A stretch of 19,830 nucleotides of DNA from Methanoculleus sp. UBA374 (GCA_002508705.1 DAYL01000013.1:133518-153347); one strand, 5' to 3'. Numbered from the stretch's first letter, positions 7,093-14,750 are shown. Notes: a model not told the origin generated them from the letters alone. Numbers and translations are program-made.

Positions 7093-7491
7093 ATGCACGA
7101 CGGTACGCCACCGGCAGCGTTTGAGTTCTACATCGGCGGGAGCGTCGGGCCGTCCCTCTACGTCAGGCTTGTGGAGGGCCGACTTCTCTACGAATATGCG
7201 AGTGCGGGCGGTTACTCCGGCGTGGTGACCGAGGTCGCGCCGACACCGGAGGAGTGGGTCCGGTTCCTGGAGACCGCCGACCGGCTCGGTGTCCGGGAGT
7301 GGGAGCCGGAGTACGTCTCTCCATACTCCTGCTCCGACGTCACCTACTGGTACCTGCGGATGGAGATGGGTGGACGGACTGTCGTTTCCCGGGGTGCAAA
7401 CGGCTATCCCGGCTCCGCCGGTCCCGAAGTCTCGGGAGAGTTTCGGGAATTCCGCGCGGCGGTGGAACGGCTGATCGGGATGAATCGATGA
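7093..7491 (+). CDS. Conserved-looking small protein of unknown function
   Basis: I do not recognise this protein. From the ATG at 7093 it has 132 residues; the frame is open up to 6985, but the upstream part (Ser, Arg, Asp rich) looks non-coding and a TATA-like ATTATACC lies at 7058-7065, about 30 bases before 7093. No signal peptide or membrane helix is seen. The protein has alternating short hydrophobic strands, many aromatic residues, a PTPEEWVRFLETADRLGV helix in the middle, and a SCSDVTYWYLRMEMGG strand pair; it ends with an amphipathic helix. This suggests a small alpha/beta cytosolic protein. Its stop lies 6 bases from the stop of the convergent gene. Confidence 0.6.
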   Translation: MHDGTPPAAFEFYIGGSVGPSLYVRLVEGRLLYEYASAGGYSGVVTEVAPTPEEWVRFLETADRLGVREWEPEYVSPYSCSDVTYWYLRMEMGGRTVVSRGANGYPGSAGPEVSGEFREFRAAVERLIGMNR

Positions 7492-7497
7492 GGCGGT

Positions 7498-8241
7498 TCA
7501 CGGAAAGACTGATCTCAGATAGTTGAGACTTGACTCATACTGCCGGAACGATACCGGTTCGACGACCTTCGTGGCGTTCTGCGGAATGGCCTGCATTACA
7601 CGGCAGAACTCGATATTTCCTTCACCGCACGCCATGTGGTCGTCCCGGCTGCCGAAATTGTCGTGCAGGTGAACGTGGATCGCCCCTCCCCGTTCCAGGA
7701 AAGAGTCCAGGTTGCCGTTGACATGGGCGTGCCCCACGTCGAGGGCGAAACCGAGGCCGAGGTCGGCAAGACGGTCGAGAAACTCCGGCTCTCTGAAGAA
7801 GCAGATATCCCATGCCCCCATATTCTCGACGGCGAGACGGACGTTCACCTCCTCCTGGATTGCGGCGAGGTCGCCGAGCGAGCGGTTCAGGGCCTGCCCG
7901 GCGGCATCCTGCATCTCCTCTCCCCAGAAATGCCCCGGGTGAACGACCAGCCGTTCGGCGCCTATCCGGTCGCAGATCTTCGTGAGATCGTCAAGGACCC
8001 GGACGCTTGCCCTTCGCAGGTGCTCGTTGTCGGATGCGATGTTGATATCGGCGACCGGGGCATGGACGGTGTACCGGAGGTCAAACGAATAGCAGGCCTC
8101 TTCGGTGTGGAAGAGGGAGTGGGGGCCGTCGGAGAGGACCTCCGCACGGTTCGTGCGGCGGGAGATGAAGCCGAGCGCCTCTTCAAGCGTCCGGTCCATC
8201 AGGCAGCAGGTGGAGCACCCGATATCCTTTATCGGCGGCAT
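7498..8241 (-). CDS. TIM-barrel sugar phosphate isomerase / AP endonuclease-2 family protein
   Basis: A 247-residue xylose isomerase-like TIM barrel (COG1082 type). Metal-ligand motifs are in the expected order: TVHAP (58-62), VVHPGHF (99-105), VEN with Glu139, ALDVGHAH with Asp168 and His171, HVHLHDN (189-195), then DDHMACGEGNIEF (200-212) and the late VVEPV with Glu228. The family includes sugar isomerases, epimerases and DNA endonuclease IV; the substrate is unknown. I use the ATG at 8241 because MPPIKDIGCST fits the first barrel strand. It starts 23 bases after the stop of the upstream binding protein, so the two are likely co-transcribed; a link to the importer is only positional. Confidence 0.82.
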   Translation of the reverse strand: MPPIKDIGCSTCCLMDRTLEEALGFISRRTNRAEVLSDGPHSLFHTEEACYSFDLRYTVHAPVADINIASDNEHLRRASVRVLDDLTKICDRIGAERLVVHPGHFWGEEMQDAAGQALNRSLGDLAAIQEEVNVRLAVENMGAWDICFFREPEFLDRLADLGLGFALDVGHAHVNGNLDSFLERGGAIHVHLHDNFGSRDDHMACGEGNIEFCRVMQAIPQNATKVVEPVSFRQYESSLNYLRSVFP

Positions 8242-8264
8242 GGGACCCTGGCTACCGTTTCGTT

Positions 8265-9383
8265 CTACCTCTTCGTCCCGAATAGGGCGACGATGCACAG
8301 CGCACAGACGAGTGGGACCGCGCCGAATCCCGGCGCCCGGGCTGCAGGGGTTGTTGTCCTTGCGGGTGCCTCAAAGAGGTCCGGGTGAATGTCTCCCGCC
8401 ACCTCCTCGAGGGCGTCCACGATTCGCGGACCTCCCCGGCTGATGATATCGGCGTCGATGACATAAACATGGTTGTTCCTGACCGCTTCCAGGTTCTGCA
8501 TCCGGGACTCGTTCATGAAGTAGTTGTAGATGACGTTCTGTTCCTCTTCGGTCATGCCGGTGCCGGAACTGACGATAATGTACTCGGGGTCCGTGGCGAT
8601 GAACTCTTCAAGACCGACGATGCTCCATTCGTCAACCGAACCGAATGCGTTGGTCCCTCCGGCCATCGTGATAACCTCGTCCTGGAACGTCCCCCGTCCG
8701 CTGACCCAGATCGGGTCATGCCAGACGACATGGGCGACGGACGGCTTTTCCGCCAGATCTCCCGTCTTATCGGTCACTGCCCGGGTGCGGTTCTGGAGGT
8801 CAAGAGCAAGCGCCGATGCCTGTTCCTCCTGTCCGGTTGCCGCTCCGACGAGTTCGATATCCTTCAGGACATCGTCGATAGTCTGCGGGTCGAGGTAGAG
8901 GACGGTCATCCCGAGCCCTCTCAGGCGGTCGATCACCTCCTCCGTGTTGCCGAGCGCGGCAACGACCAGGTCGGGCTCCGCCGCGACCACCCGCTCGAGG
9001 TTGACACTGCTGTAGCCGCCGACCGTCGGTTTATCGGAAGCCTCCGGCGGGTAATTGCTGTAATCGGCGACACCGACGATCCGGTCCCCCAGACCGAGGG
9101 CGTACAGGATCTCGGTGTTGGAAGGGGCAAGCGAGACGATTCTCTGCGGTATTCCCCGGATGACGACGGTCTCCCCGGAGTCGTCGGTCACCGTAACGAC
9201 TCTCCCGGCGGTCTCCGTTGCCGCTGGAGTGAGTCCCCCGGATGAGAGGTTACCTGATTCTTCCGGGGGCGGGACGATGGGGGTGGTGTCTCCGTCAGGC
9301 GCGAGGGTTGCGCCCGCTGCACCAACAGACAGGAACAATGCAATGACCAGGGAGACGGAGACCATCAGGAGCATGTTTCGCAT
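8265..9383 (-). CDS. BtuF/FecB-like ABC transporter substrate-binding protein with PGF-CTERM anchor
   Basis: A 372-residue exported protein that captures a metal chelate, most likely cobalamin/cobinamide or a ferric siderophore, and hands it to the BtuC-like permease encoded upstream. An N-terminal signal segment (about 1-26) is followed by a Pro/Ser/Thr-rich stretch to about 65. The class III binding-protein fold begins with RIVSLAPSNTEILYALGLGD, and DYSNYPPEA matches BtuF-type proteins. The C-terminus is a Thr/Ala/Pro linker, then PGF (351-353), a hydrophobic helix and a final KR: a PGF-CTERM signal, processed by an archaeosortase and replaced by a lipid anchor. It has its own promoter, separate from the permease operon. 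Confidence 0.9.
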   Translation of the reverse strand: MRNMLLMVSVSLVIALFLSVGAAGATLAPDGDTTPIVPPPEESGNLSSGGLTPAATETAGRVVTVTDDSGETVVIRGIPQRIVSLAPSNTEILYALGLGDRIVGVADYSNYPPEASDKPTVGGYSSVNLERVVAAEPDLVVAALGNTEEVIDRLRGLGMTVLYLDPQTIDDVLKDIELVGAATGQEEQASALALDLQNRTRAVTDKTGDLAEKPSVAHVVWHDPIWVSGRGTFQDEVITMAGGTNAFGSVDEWSIVGLEEFIATDPEYIIVSSGTGMTEEEQNVIYNYFMNESRMQNLEAVRNNHVYVIDADIISRGGPRIVDALEEVAGDIHPDLFEAPARTTTPAARAPGFGAVPLVCALCIVALFGTKR

Positions 9384-9420
9384 AATTATAAATTTAATTG
9401 TGTTAGAGTAATAAACCTTT
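9384..9420 (-). promoter_or_regulatory. Promoter and palindromic operator candidate of the binding protein gene
   Basis: On the minus strand AAAGG (9416-9420) and TTTATTA (9409-9415) form a BRE/TATA pair about 28 bases before the ATG at 9383, predicting a nearly leaderless mRNA. Directly before the ATG lies the inverted repeat AATTA-N6-TAATT (9384-9399), placed over the predicted start of transcription, where a repressor could bind. A similar palindrome lies in the same place before the permease gene. Confidence 0.5.
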
Positions 9421-9446
9421 ACAAATTGACGCCTGCGGCCTCTCTG

Positions 9447-9469
9447 GACCTCTCACTTTTGCAGAGGTT
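9447..9469 (-). terminator. Possible terminator hairpin after the permease operon
   Basis: ACCTCT (9448-9453) pairs with AGAGGT (9463-9468) around a 9-base loop, in the gap after the JAB-like gene. No strong T run follows directly, so this is weak. Confidence 0.3.
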
Positions 9470-9487
9470 CCCCGGATTCGGTGGAGG

Positions 9488-10153
9488 TTATCCGCTACCG
9501 GGGCTGTGATCCCCGATCGCGTCGCCCGGCGAGGTAGATCCGTCGAGCCGGACCCGGGTGTAGGTCATGTCCATATCCACAGATATCGCATCCCAGAGCC
9601 GGTCACAGATCGTCAGGCGCTGCGAAGCGGGAAGCATCGCGCTCCGTATTCTGTAGCACCGGACGATGTCCCGGTAATGGCCTCTTGTAAAGAAAGGATC
9701 GCGGTTCGGCGGCGTCAGGATGAAGAGGTGTGTCCTGGTTGCGGCAAGCATCGCCTGCATGTTGAAGGCGCAGGCCGTCTGAATATCCGCGAGTGAGAAT
9801 GAACTCCCGAGAGGGTGGTTGTGGAGAAATATCGTCTGGAAAAGGCGAAATCGGTCCCGGTAATCGAACTGGATTGCTGCCCGCTCGCCTTTCAGGCAAA
9901 AGAGCAACTGCCCGGCCGGATCGAAGACGTATGCATATTCGCGCGGCCGGTCTTTTATATCCAGAGCATACGCAATAAGTTGCTCGTCCGTCGGACCGCC
10001 CCGGGGCAGGAAAGCCCGGTTGGCGGCCAGATCCGCGGTCTGCTGTCCTGCCCCGCAGGGTGAATGCGCGGGGTATGCGGGCCGGCGGTGCTGCAAGAGC
10101 GTGTCCTCTCTCTCCTCTCTGTCGGCGCCCGTGGTTCTGCAGCGGTGGGTCAT
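9488..10153 (-). CDS. JAB/JAMM-domain protein (putative metalloprotease fold) in the importer operon
   Basis: A 221-residue protein with a JAB/JAMM-like motif HNHPLGSSFSLADI: His111, His113, Ser120 and Asp123, with Glu90 as a possible catalytic acid. JAMM proteins bind zinc and cleave isopeptide or peptide bonds, or act as RadC-like proteins. Here the spacing between the His pair and the Asp is one residue shorter than in the RadC-type HNHPxGxxxPSxxD, a form I recall from phage- and plasmid-type JAB proteins. The first 50 residues are Arg/Ala rich and uninformative. The ATG overlaps the upstream ATPase stop as ATGA, so it belongs to the permease-ATPase transcript. The role in transport is unknown. 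Confidence 0.68.
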   Translation of the reverse strand: MTHRCRTTGADREEREDTLLQHRRPAYPAHSPCGAGQQTADLAANRAFLPRGGPTDEQLIAYALDIKDRPREYAYVFDPAGQLLFCLKGERAAIQFDYRDRFRLFQTIFLHNHPLGSSFSLADIQTACAFNMQAMLAATRTHLFILTPPNRDPFFTRGHYRDIVRCYRIRSAMLPASQRLTICDRLWDAISVDMDMTYTRVRLDGSTSPGDAIGDHSPGSG

Positions 10154-11391
10154 GCCGTCTCCCTGAGGATCTGCAGCACCCGGTCGACCCGTTCCGCCTC
10201 GACCGCCCCCCGGTCGAGCAGCCCGCGAACGATCGCTTCGGCCTCACCTCCGGTGAAATCCTGAAACGATTGGGTTTTGCTGTTGAGGAGTATAATGGGC
10301 TTGTTCCGGCGGCGCTCCAGTATCCGGATGTTCTCGATATTGCCCCATCCTATGGGCATTGCCGTGATGACGACGGCATGCGCCTCGTCGATGCACCGCT
10401 CAAGTTCGCTTCTGGCATCGGGAGAGATCGCGCAGAACGGCGCCTCGGCGACGCAGGGTATTCCCAATGCCGTTACCGTTGCATAGTCGGTGTCGAGGAC
10501 CGTGAGCACGCCGGCACTCACCCGGAACCCCTCCTTGTGGAGGGCGTAGAGGAGATCGGACCCCATACCCCCGCCGCAGACGACATGCACCCTCTCCGTC
10601 GGCCGATCTTTTGCGGTGCGTTCGTATATCGGGAGGACATAGGGCCTCCCTGTCAGCGGATGCGGTTTTACCAGTGCGTCGATCCCGTATACCGCCTTGA
10701 GCGTCTCCCGGGTCAGCACATCTTCAGGCTCGCCGACGGCAACAATCTTCTTCTCTTTGAGCATGATCAGGCGGTCGCAGTAGCAGGCGGCCAGGTTGAG
10801 GTCGTGGAAGACGCTGATTACCGTGACGCTTCCGGTGAGGTCTCTGATGATGTTGAGGATCTCGATCTGATGGCTGATATCGAGGTTCGAGGTGGCCTCG
10901 TCGAGCAGCAGGACCTTCGGTTCCTGCGTGAGCGCCCGGGCGATGAGCACCCGCTGCCGTTCGCCGCCGCTGATCTCGTGAACCGATGAATCGGCAAGGT
11001 GCGCGACGTTTGTGAGGTGCATGGCGCGGTCACAGACCTCCAGGTCCCGGGCGGTCTCGGAGGAGAGCCTCCCGATATAGGGGTGCCTCCCCATCATGAC
11101 GATCTCCCGCACGGTATAATCGAAACTGATCGCGATATCCTGCGGCACAACGGCGATCTGCTGTGCCAGCTCCCGGAAATTGAAGGTCGCAAGGCTCTGG
11201 TCGTTGAGGCGGACTTCTCCGGAATCCGGAGCGACGATCCGGCTCATCGCTTTTAAGAGCGTCGTCTTTCCCGACCCGTTCGGTCCGATGATCCCGAGGA
11301 TCTCGCCTTTATCGGCATAAAGTGAGATCGCCTCGAGGATCTTCTTTGCGCCGTAGGAGACGTCGATATTGATGATCTCGACCGATTTCAT
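10150..11391 (-). CDS. BtuD/FepC-like ABC importer ATPase with C-terminal nucleotide-fold domain
   Basis: A 413-residue ATPase for import of cobalamin or iron chelates. Residues 1-255 are a complete ABC domain: Walker A GPNGSGKT (36-43), Q-loop VVPQD (81-85), signature ISGGERQ (140-146), Walker B LLLDEA (161-166) and H-loop His196. From about 266 a second domain starts with VHVVCGGGMGSDLLYAL, a Rossmann-like glycine loop, then AGVLTVLDTDYATVTALG, EAPFCAIS and VVITAMPIGWGN. Similar tails occur on BtuD-like ATPases of other archaea as I recall; the function is not established. The start at 11391 overlaps the permease stop (ATGA). The frame stays open to 12213, antisense to the permease, which I read as a shadow. 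Confidence 0.9.
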   Translation of the reverse strand: MKSVEIINIDVSYGAKKILEAISLYADKGEILGIIGPNGSGKTTLLKAMSRIVAPDSGEVRLNDQSLATFNFRELAQQIAVVPQDIAISFDYTVREIVMMGRHPYIGRLSSETARDLEVCDRAMHLTNVAHLADSSVHEISGGERQRVLIARALTQEPKVLLLDEATSNLDISHQIEILNIIRDLTGSVTVISVFHDLNLAACYCDRLIMLKEKKIVAVGEPEDVLTRETLKAVYGIDALVKPHPLTGRPYVLPIYERTAKDRPTERVHVVCGGGMGSDLLYALHKEGFRVSAGVLTVLDTDYATVTALGIPCVAEAPFCAISPDARSELERCIDEAHAVVITAMPIGWGNIENIRILERRRNKPIILLNSKTQSFQDFTGGEAEAIVRGLLDRGAVEAERVDRVLQILRETA

Positions 11392-12401
11392 GCTTTCATC
11401 CGGCTCCGCAGAAGGTAGATGAAGAACGGTGCGCCGAAGCAGGCGGTCAGGATCCCGACCGGCATGTCGCCGGCAAACGTCCGCGTGAGCGTATCGGACC
11501 AGACGAGGAGGATGCCGCCTGCAAGGGCGGCAGCGGGGAGAAGGATGCGGTGGTCGGGTCCGACGATCAGGCGCATCACGTGGGGTGTGACCAGACCGAC
11601 GAACCCGATCGCTCCTGCGATGGAGACCGCTATGCCCGTCAGGAACGCGCTCACAAAGAGGAGGATCTGCTTCAATCGTTCGACGTTCACGCCCAGGTGA
11701 ATCGCATCCTCTTCCCCGAGCGAGATGATGTTGATGTCGCGGGCGTAGAGGTAGATGGCCACGCACCCTATCGGGATGAGGATGGCGACGAAGACGTCGT
11801 CCCACGAGACGTTCCAGAACCCTCCCATCAGCCAGAACATGATCTGGTGGAGGCTCCGGCCGGAGGTGTACATGAGGAAGGAGAGGAACGCGGAGAGGAG
11901 CATGGAGAGGGCGACGCCGGAGAGCAGGAGCGTCTCGACCGGGATCTTCCCGCCCTGGCGGGCGATGGTGTAGACGGTAAAAGTGGCGATTGCCGCCCCC
12001 ACGAATGCGAAGATCGGCAGTCCTGCACCCGCGAAGAGGACGATCGAGAGTGCGGCTCCGAGTGAGCCGCCGGCCGAAGTGCCGAGGATGTAGGGGTCGG
12101 CCATGGAGTTCTTGAACAGCCCCTGCATGGCCGTACCTGCTACGGCAAGCGCGCACCCGACCAGCGCTGCTGCAATCGCCCGTGGGGTCCTGATCTCCCA
12201 GAGGATCATCCAATCGGCATCATATCCGAGCGGACGGATGATGAGGCCGGTCTCCGGGCTCCAGATGATCGTCCAGGTTATCTCCGGGTTGAAGAGCGAC
12301 CAGATCGAGATACTGGTCGGTCCGAGGGCGACAGCAAGGATCATGCTGGCGAGAAGGATGCAGATGAGGATCGGGACTGCAATCAGCCTGCGTCTGGACA
12401 T
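11388..12401 (-). CDS. BtuC/FecCD-like ABC importer permease
   Basis: A 337-residue integral membrane protein of the FecCD family, usually ten helices, forming the channel for cobalamin or iron-chelate uptake. The opening helix is followed by LFNPEITWTII and then WEIRTPRAIAAALVGCALAVAGTAMQGLFKNSMADPYILGTSAG in the classical family arrangement (R(T/L)PR...G..L...G...Q...NPLA.P..LG...GA). Near the end, GLVTPHVMRLIVGPDHR matches the conserved GL..PH..R...G.DHR coupling loop that touches the ATPase. It heads a three-gene unit with ATGA overlaps. The start at 12401 lies just downstream of a TATA element and a palindrome. Confidence 0.92.
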   Translation of the reverse strand: MSRRRLIAVPILICILLASMILAVALGPTSISIWSLFNPEITWTIIWSPETGLIIRPLGYDADWMILWEIRTPRAIAAALVGCALAVAGTAMQGLFKNSMADPYILGTSAGGSLGAALSIVLFAGAGLPIFAFVGAAIATFTVYTIARQGGKIPVETLLLSGVALSMLLSAFLSFLMYTSGRSLHQIMFWLMGGFWNVSWDDVFVAILIPIGCVAIYLYARDINIISLGEEDAIHLGVNVERLKQILLFVSAFLTGIAVSIAGAIGFVGLVTPHVMRLIVGPDHRILLPAAALAGGILLVWSDTLTRTFAGDMPVGILTACFGAPFFIYLLRSRMKA

Positions 12402-12439
12402 TTTAATATAATAATTAAAGTTGTCTTGATATTATTAAA
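12402..12439 (-). promoter_or_regulatory. Promoter and palindromic operator candidate of the permease operon
   Basis: On the minus strand TTTAATAATAT (12429-12439) is a TATA-like box about 30 bases before the ATG at 12401. Between it and the ATG lies the perfect inverted repeat TTTAAT-N6-ATTAAA (12402-12419), covering the expected start of transcription. The AT-rich element may also serve the divergent gene at 12554, whose leader would then be about 95 bases. Confidence 0.5.
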
Positions 12440-12553
12440 TCCATTTTGTTATCTCTCACGCGGCAGGTTTCCGAAGATGGGCGCAGGATGGCCGGCCTGA
12501 TCTCCGTCATCCTAGGTAAACCTCATACGATTGGCCGTCAAATCTCTCCTTAT

Positions 12554-13519
12554 ATGGGCAACCTGAATGTTGTCGTGCTGGGACCCGCCGGTTACGCGAA
12601 GGACCTCGGGAAGAAAGGCACGGAATCCGATATCACCTTCTATAACCTGAAGAAGGGTGACGACACCGTCACCATCGTCGAACCGACGCGGTATCCCGAG
12701 CGGCTGGCTCCGCTCTTCTACGCCGCGTCGACGGCGGACGCGGCACTCATCGTGGTTGATGAGATCTCCCCGACGTTCGGCGAGTGGGTGCTGATGCTTG
12801 ATGAAGCGCAGATAGAGCAGGGCTACATCGTCCTCCGGAACTACTTAACTCCCGATGGGGTCGCGCCGCTTCTCCGGGGGACGGTGCTCGAACACTACCG
12901 GTTTGTGGACGAAGACCCGATTGCACTGCGCGACCTCCTGCTTCGCGAGGCACATGCCCGTACACCCGTTCCGCCCGGTGCCGGGACGGTGGGGACGGTC
13001 CCGATCGATCACCACTTCAACGTCCACGGCATCGGGACGGTCGTTCTCGGCGACGTGGTGCGGGGCGGCATTAAGAAACACGACGCCCTGAAGGTCTACC
13101 CGGGAGAACGGGCGGTCATGGTGCGCTCCATCCAGAAGCACGACAACGACTTTGACTGGGCCGCCGAGGGCGACCGCGTGGGGATCGCGCTCAAAAACAT
13201 CGAGTCCGATGATCTCGACCGCGGCTTTGTCCTCTCAAACGACCCTGCGGTCCAGACCCGTGCGACTCTTGAAGTGCAGGCGACGCTGGTCAGGTACTGG
13301 CCGACCCCGCTCACGGCGGGAACGGTGCTTCACGTCGGCCACTGGATGCAGTTCATTCCGGCGCGGGTGGAGGCGGTGCGGGACGGCGGCGACTGGCGGC
13401 AGCCGACGCTTACGCTTGCGCTGGAAAAAGACATCGTCTACCTCCCCGGCGATACGGCGGTGCTTCATTATCTCGAAGGGGGGAAACTCAGGATCGCCGG
13501 GCACATCAAACTGCCCTGA
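12554..13519 (+). CDS. SelB-like translation factor (aSelBL type) with degenerate GTPase domain
   Basis: A 321-residue relative of EF-Tu/SelB. The N-terminal domain keeps the overall layout but the nucleotide motifs are gone: the P-loop region reads VLGPAGYAKDLGKKGTESDIT, the G3 DxxG region reads EPTRYPERL (43-51), and no NKxD follows. Domain 2 begins around IDHHFNVHGIGTVVLGDVVRGGIKKHD (151-177), the standard EF-Tu beta-barrel start, and domain 3 follows; the C-terminal SelB extension for SECIS binding is missing. This matches the published aSelBL family, proposed to bind an aminoacyl-tRNA without normal GTP hydrolysis. I chose the ATG at 12554 because MGNLNVVVLG fits the first strand; the frame is open to 12446. 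It converges on the mtr operon. Confidence 0.85.
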   Translation: MGNLNVVVLGPAGYAKDLGKKGTESDITFYNLKKGDDTVTIVEPTRYPERLAPLFYAASTADAALIVVDEISPTFGEWVLMLDEAQIEQGYIVLRNYLTPDGVAPLLRGTVLEHYRFVDEDPIALRDLLLREAHARTPVPPGAGTVGTVPIDHHFNVHGIGTVVLGDVVRGGIKKHDALKVYPGERAVMVRSIQKHDNDFDWAAEGDRVGIALKNIESDDLDRGFVLSNDPAVQTRATLEVQATLVRYWPTPLTAGTVLHVGHWMQFIPARVEAVRDGGDWRQPTLTLALEKDIVYLPGDTAVLHYLEGGKLRIAGHIKLP

Positions 13520-13523
13520 ACGG

Positions 13524-13555
13524 ACCCTGGTTTCCAGGGTAACATACTCTTTTTG
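13524..13555 (+). terminator. Hairpin and T-run terminator of the SelB-like gene
   Basis: ACCCTGG (13524-13530) and CCAGGGT (13534-13540) form a perfect 7-bp stem with a TTT loop 4 bases after the stop codon, and a CTCTTTTTG tract follows at 13548-13555. Confidence 0.65.
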
Positions 13556-13686
13556 AGTGCTCCGGCTGTGGAGTTTTCCCCGGGTTCCGTCTCCTCTCGT
13601 ACCTGGCGGCGCTCGCATTCATGAAGCATCGTATTCCGGTTGCAGAGGAGATGCAACTTCGGGACAGTCACGGCGAAAGCCGGGCG

Positions 13687-13697
13687 GCAAAAAAAGG
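13687..13697 (-). terminator. Oligo-T terminator of the mtr operon
   Basis: On the minus strand the mtrH stop is followed directly by ACCTTTTTTTGCC; the T run covers 13689-13695. This is a typical archaeal T-tract end. Positions 13556-13686 hold nothing I can support. Confidence 0.55.
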
Positions 13698-14735
13698 TTA
13701 GATGAGTTTAAAGAACGGGTGAGTGTCGACCTGGGTGTCGATGCCGAGATCTCGCACCGCTTCCAGCACAACGATATCCACATAGGCCTGTGCGGTGATC
13801 ATCGCCTCGACGTTCTCGATCGGGCCGTACATGATGAGGTCGGCGCCGAGCGTGCTTGCAACCATGTTGCAGCCGATATCGGGCGCGGACCAGGCCGCCT
13901 GGCGCATACCGTCCGTCCCGCCGAGGTAGTGGTGCGTGAGCTGCTCGATGAGCGCGTCTTTGCCCTCGAGGCCGGCCAGCTGCTGCGACGGGGTCTTCTT
14001 CGTTCCCTTCCAGCGCTTCAGCCAGGTCCAGGAGACGGTCATGTTGTGGTAGGCGCCGCCGGTGGGGAGACCGTGGATTGCCTTGCAGGCAAGGATCTCA
14101 CGGTACGAGCCGCCGGAGCCAAGGCCGAGCGGGGTCGCTGCGGTATCGAGGATCGGGCGGGTGATGCCGCATTTCTCTGCGATATCGAGCATCCCCATCT
14201 CCTGTCCGGCAACGCCTCCCTCGGTGAGCACCTTCTCGCGTCCGGAGACCGACGGGTCGCCGGGGTTGAAGGCGAGGACGATTGCTGCGTTTACGTCGCT
14301 CTTTGCCAGGGCCTCCATGTTCTCGGGCAGGATCGAACCGTTGATGGAGTTGTAGATCGCACGGTCGGCGACGCCTGCCTCGGTGACGTACTGGCATGCG
14401 TGTGCAAGCGCCTTGGGTTCCGACGAGTCCATCAGGAACGCGGTCTTGTCATCGATGCTGCAGAACCAGTCGATGTAACTATCGAAGGCTTCAGCGTGTT
14501 CGGCAATCATCTGGATGAAGTGCGGAATGCCGGTGATATCCGAGAGTTCCTGGCAGCGGTTCCAGAGCCCCTCTGCCTTTACCTTGTCGATCTTTCCGGT
14601 GTGGTCATCCAGAACAACTTCGTGCTTGTTGTAGAAGATGGATGCACCGAGCACGGTCGGGTATTCTCCAGGCTGCCCGCCGATCTTGGTACCGTTGAAG
14701 TCGTGTACCGTCTGCTCTTTTTCGAACTTGAACAT
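13698..14735 (-). CDS. mtrH: Tetrahydromethanopterin S-methyltransferase subunit H
   Basis: MtrH is the soluble TIM-barrel methyltransferase that takes the methyl group from N5-methyl-tetrahydromethanopterin and gives it to the Co(I) corrinoid of MtrA. Family marks are plain: MFKFEKEQTVHDF start, GGQPGEYPTVL, AFLMDSSEPKA, VADRAIYNSINGSI, AAIVLAFNPGDPSV, PLGLGSGGSYREI, GLPTGGAYHNM, YGPIENVEAMITA and the final HPFFKLI. The product is 345 residues, a little longer than many MtrH proteins. The ATG at 14735 is preceded by GGAGG (14746-14750) with a 10-base spacer; an in-frame TTG at 14744 is too close to it. It is the last gene of the operon. Confidence 0.96.
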   Translation of the reverse strand: MFKFEKEQTVHDFNGTKIGGQPGEYPTVLGASIFYNKHEVVLDDHTGKIDKVKAEGLWNRCQELSDITGIPHFIQMIAEHAEAFDSYIDWFCSIDDKTAFLMDSSEPKALAHACQYVTEAGVADRAIYNSINGSILPENMEALAKSDVNAAIVLAFNPGDPSVSGREKVLTEGGVAGQEMGMLDIAEKCGITRPILDTAATPLGLGSGGSYREILACKAIHGLPTGGAYHNMTVSWTWLKRWKGTKKTPSQQLAGLEGKDALIEQLTHHYLGGTDGMRQAAWSAPDIGCNMVASTLGADLIMYGPIENVEAMITAQAYVDIVVLEAVRDLGIDTQVDTHPFFKLI

Positions 14736-14750
14736 ATTCGTCAATCCTCC

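Noticed and set aside
11392..12213. Upstream extension of the ATPase frame on the minus strand
   Set aside because: It overlaps the permease in another frame, is Arg/Pro/His rich, and the ATGA junction at 11388-11391 gives a clear start.
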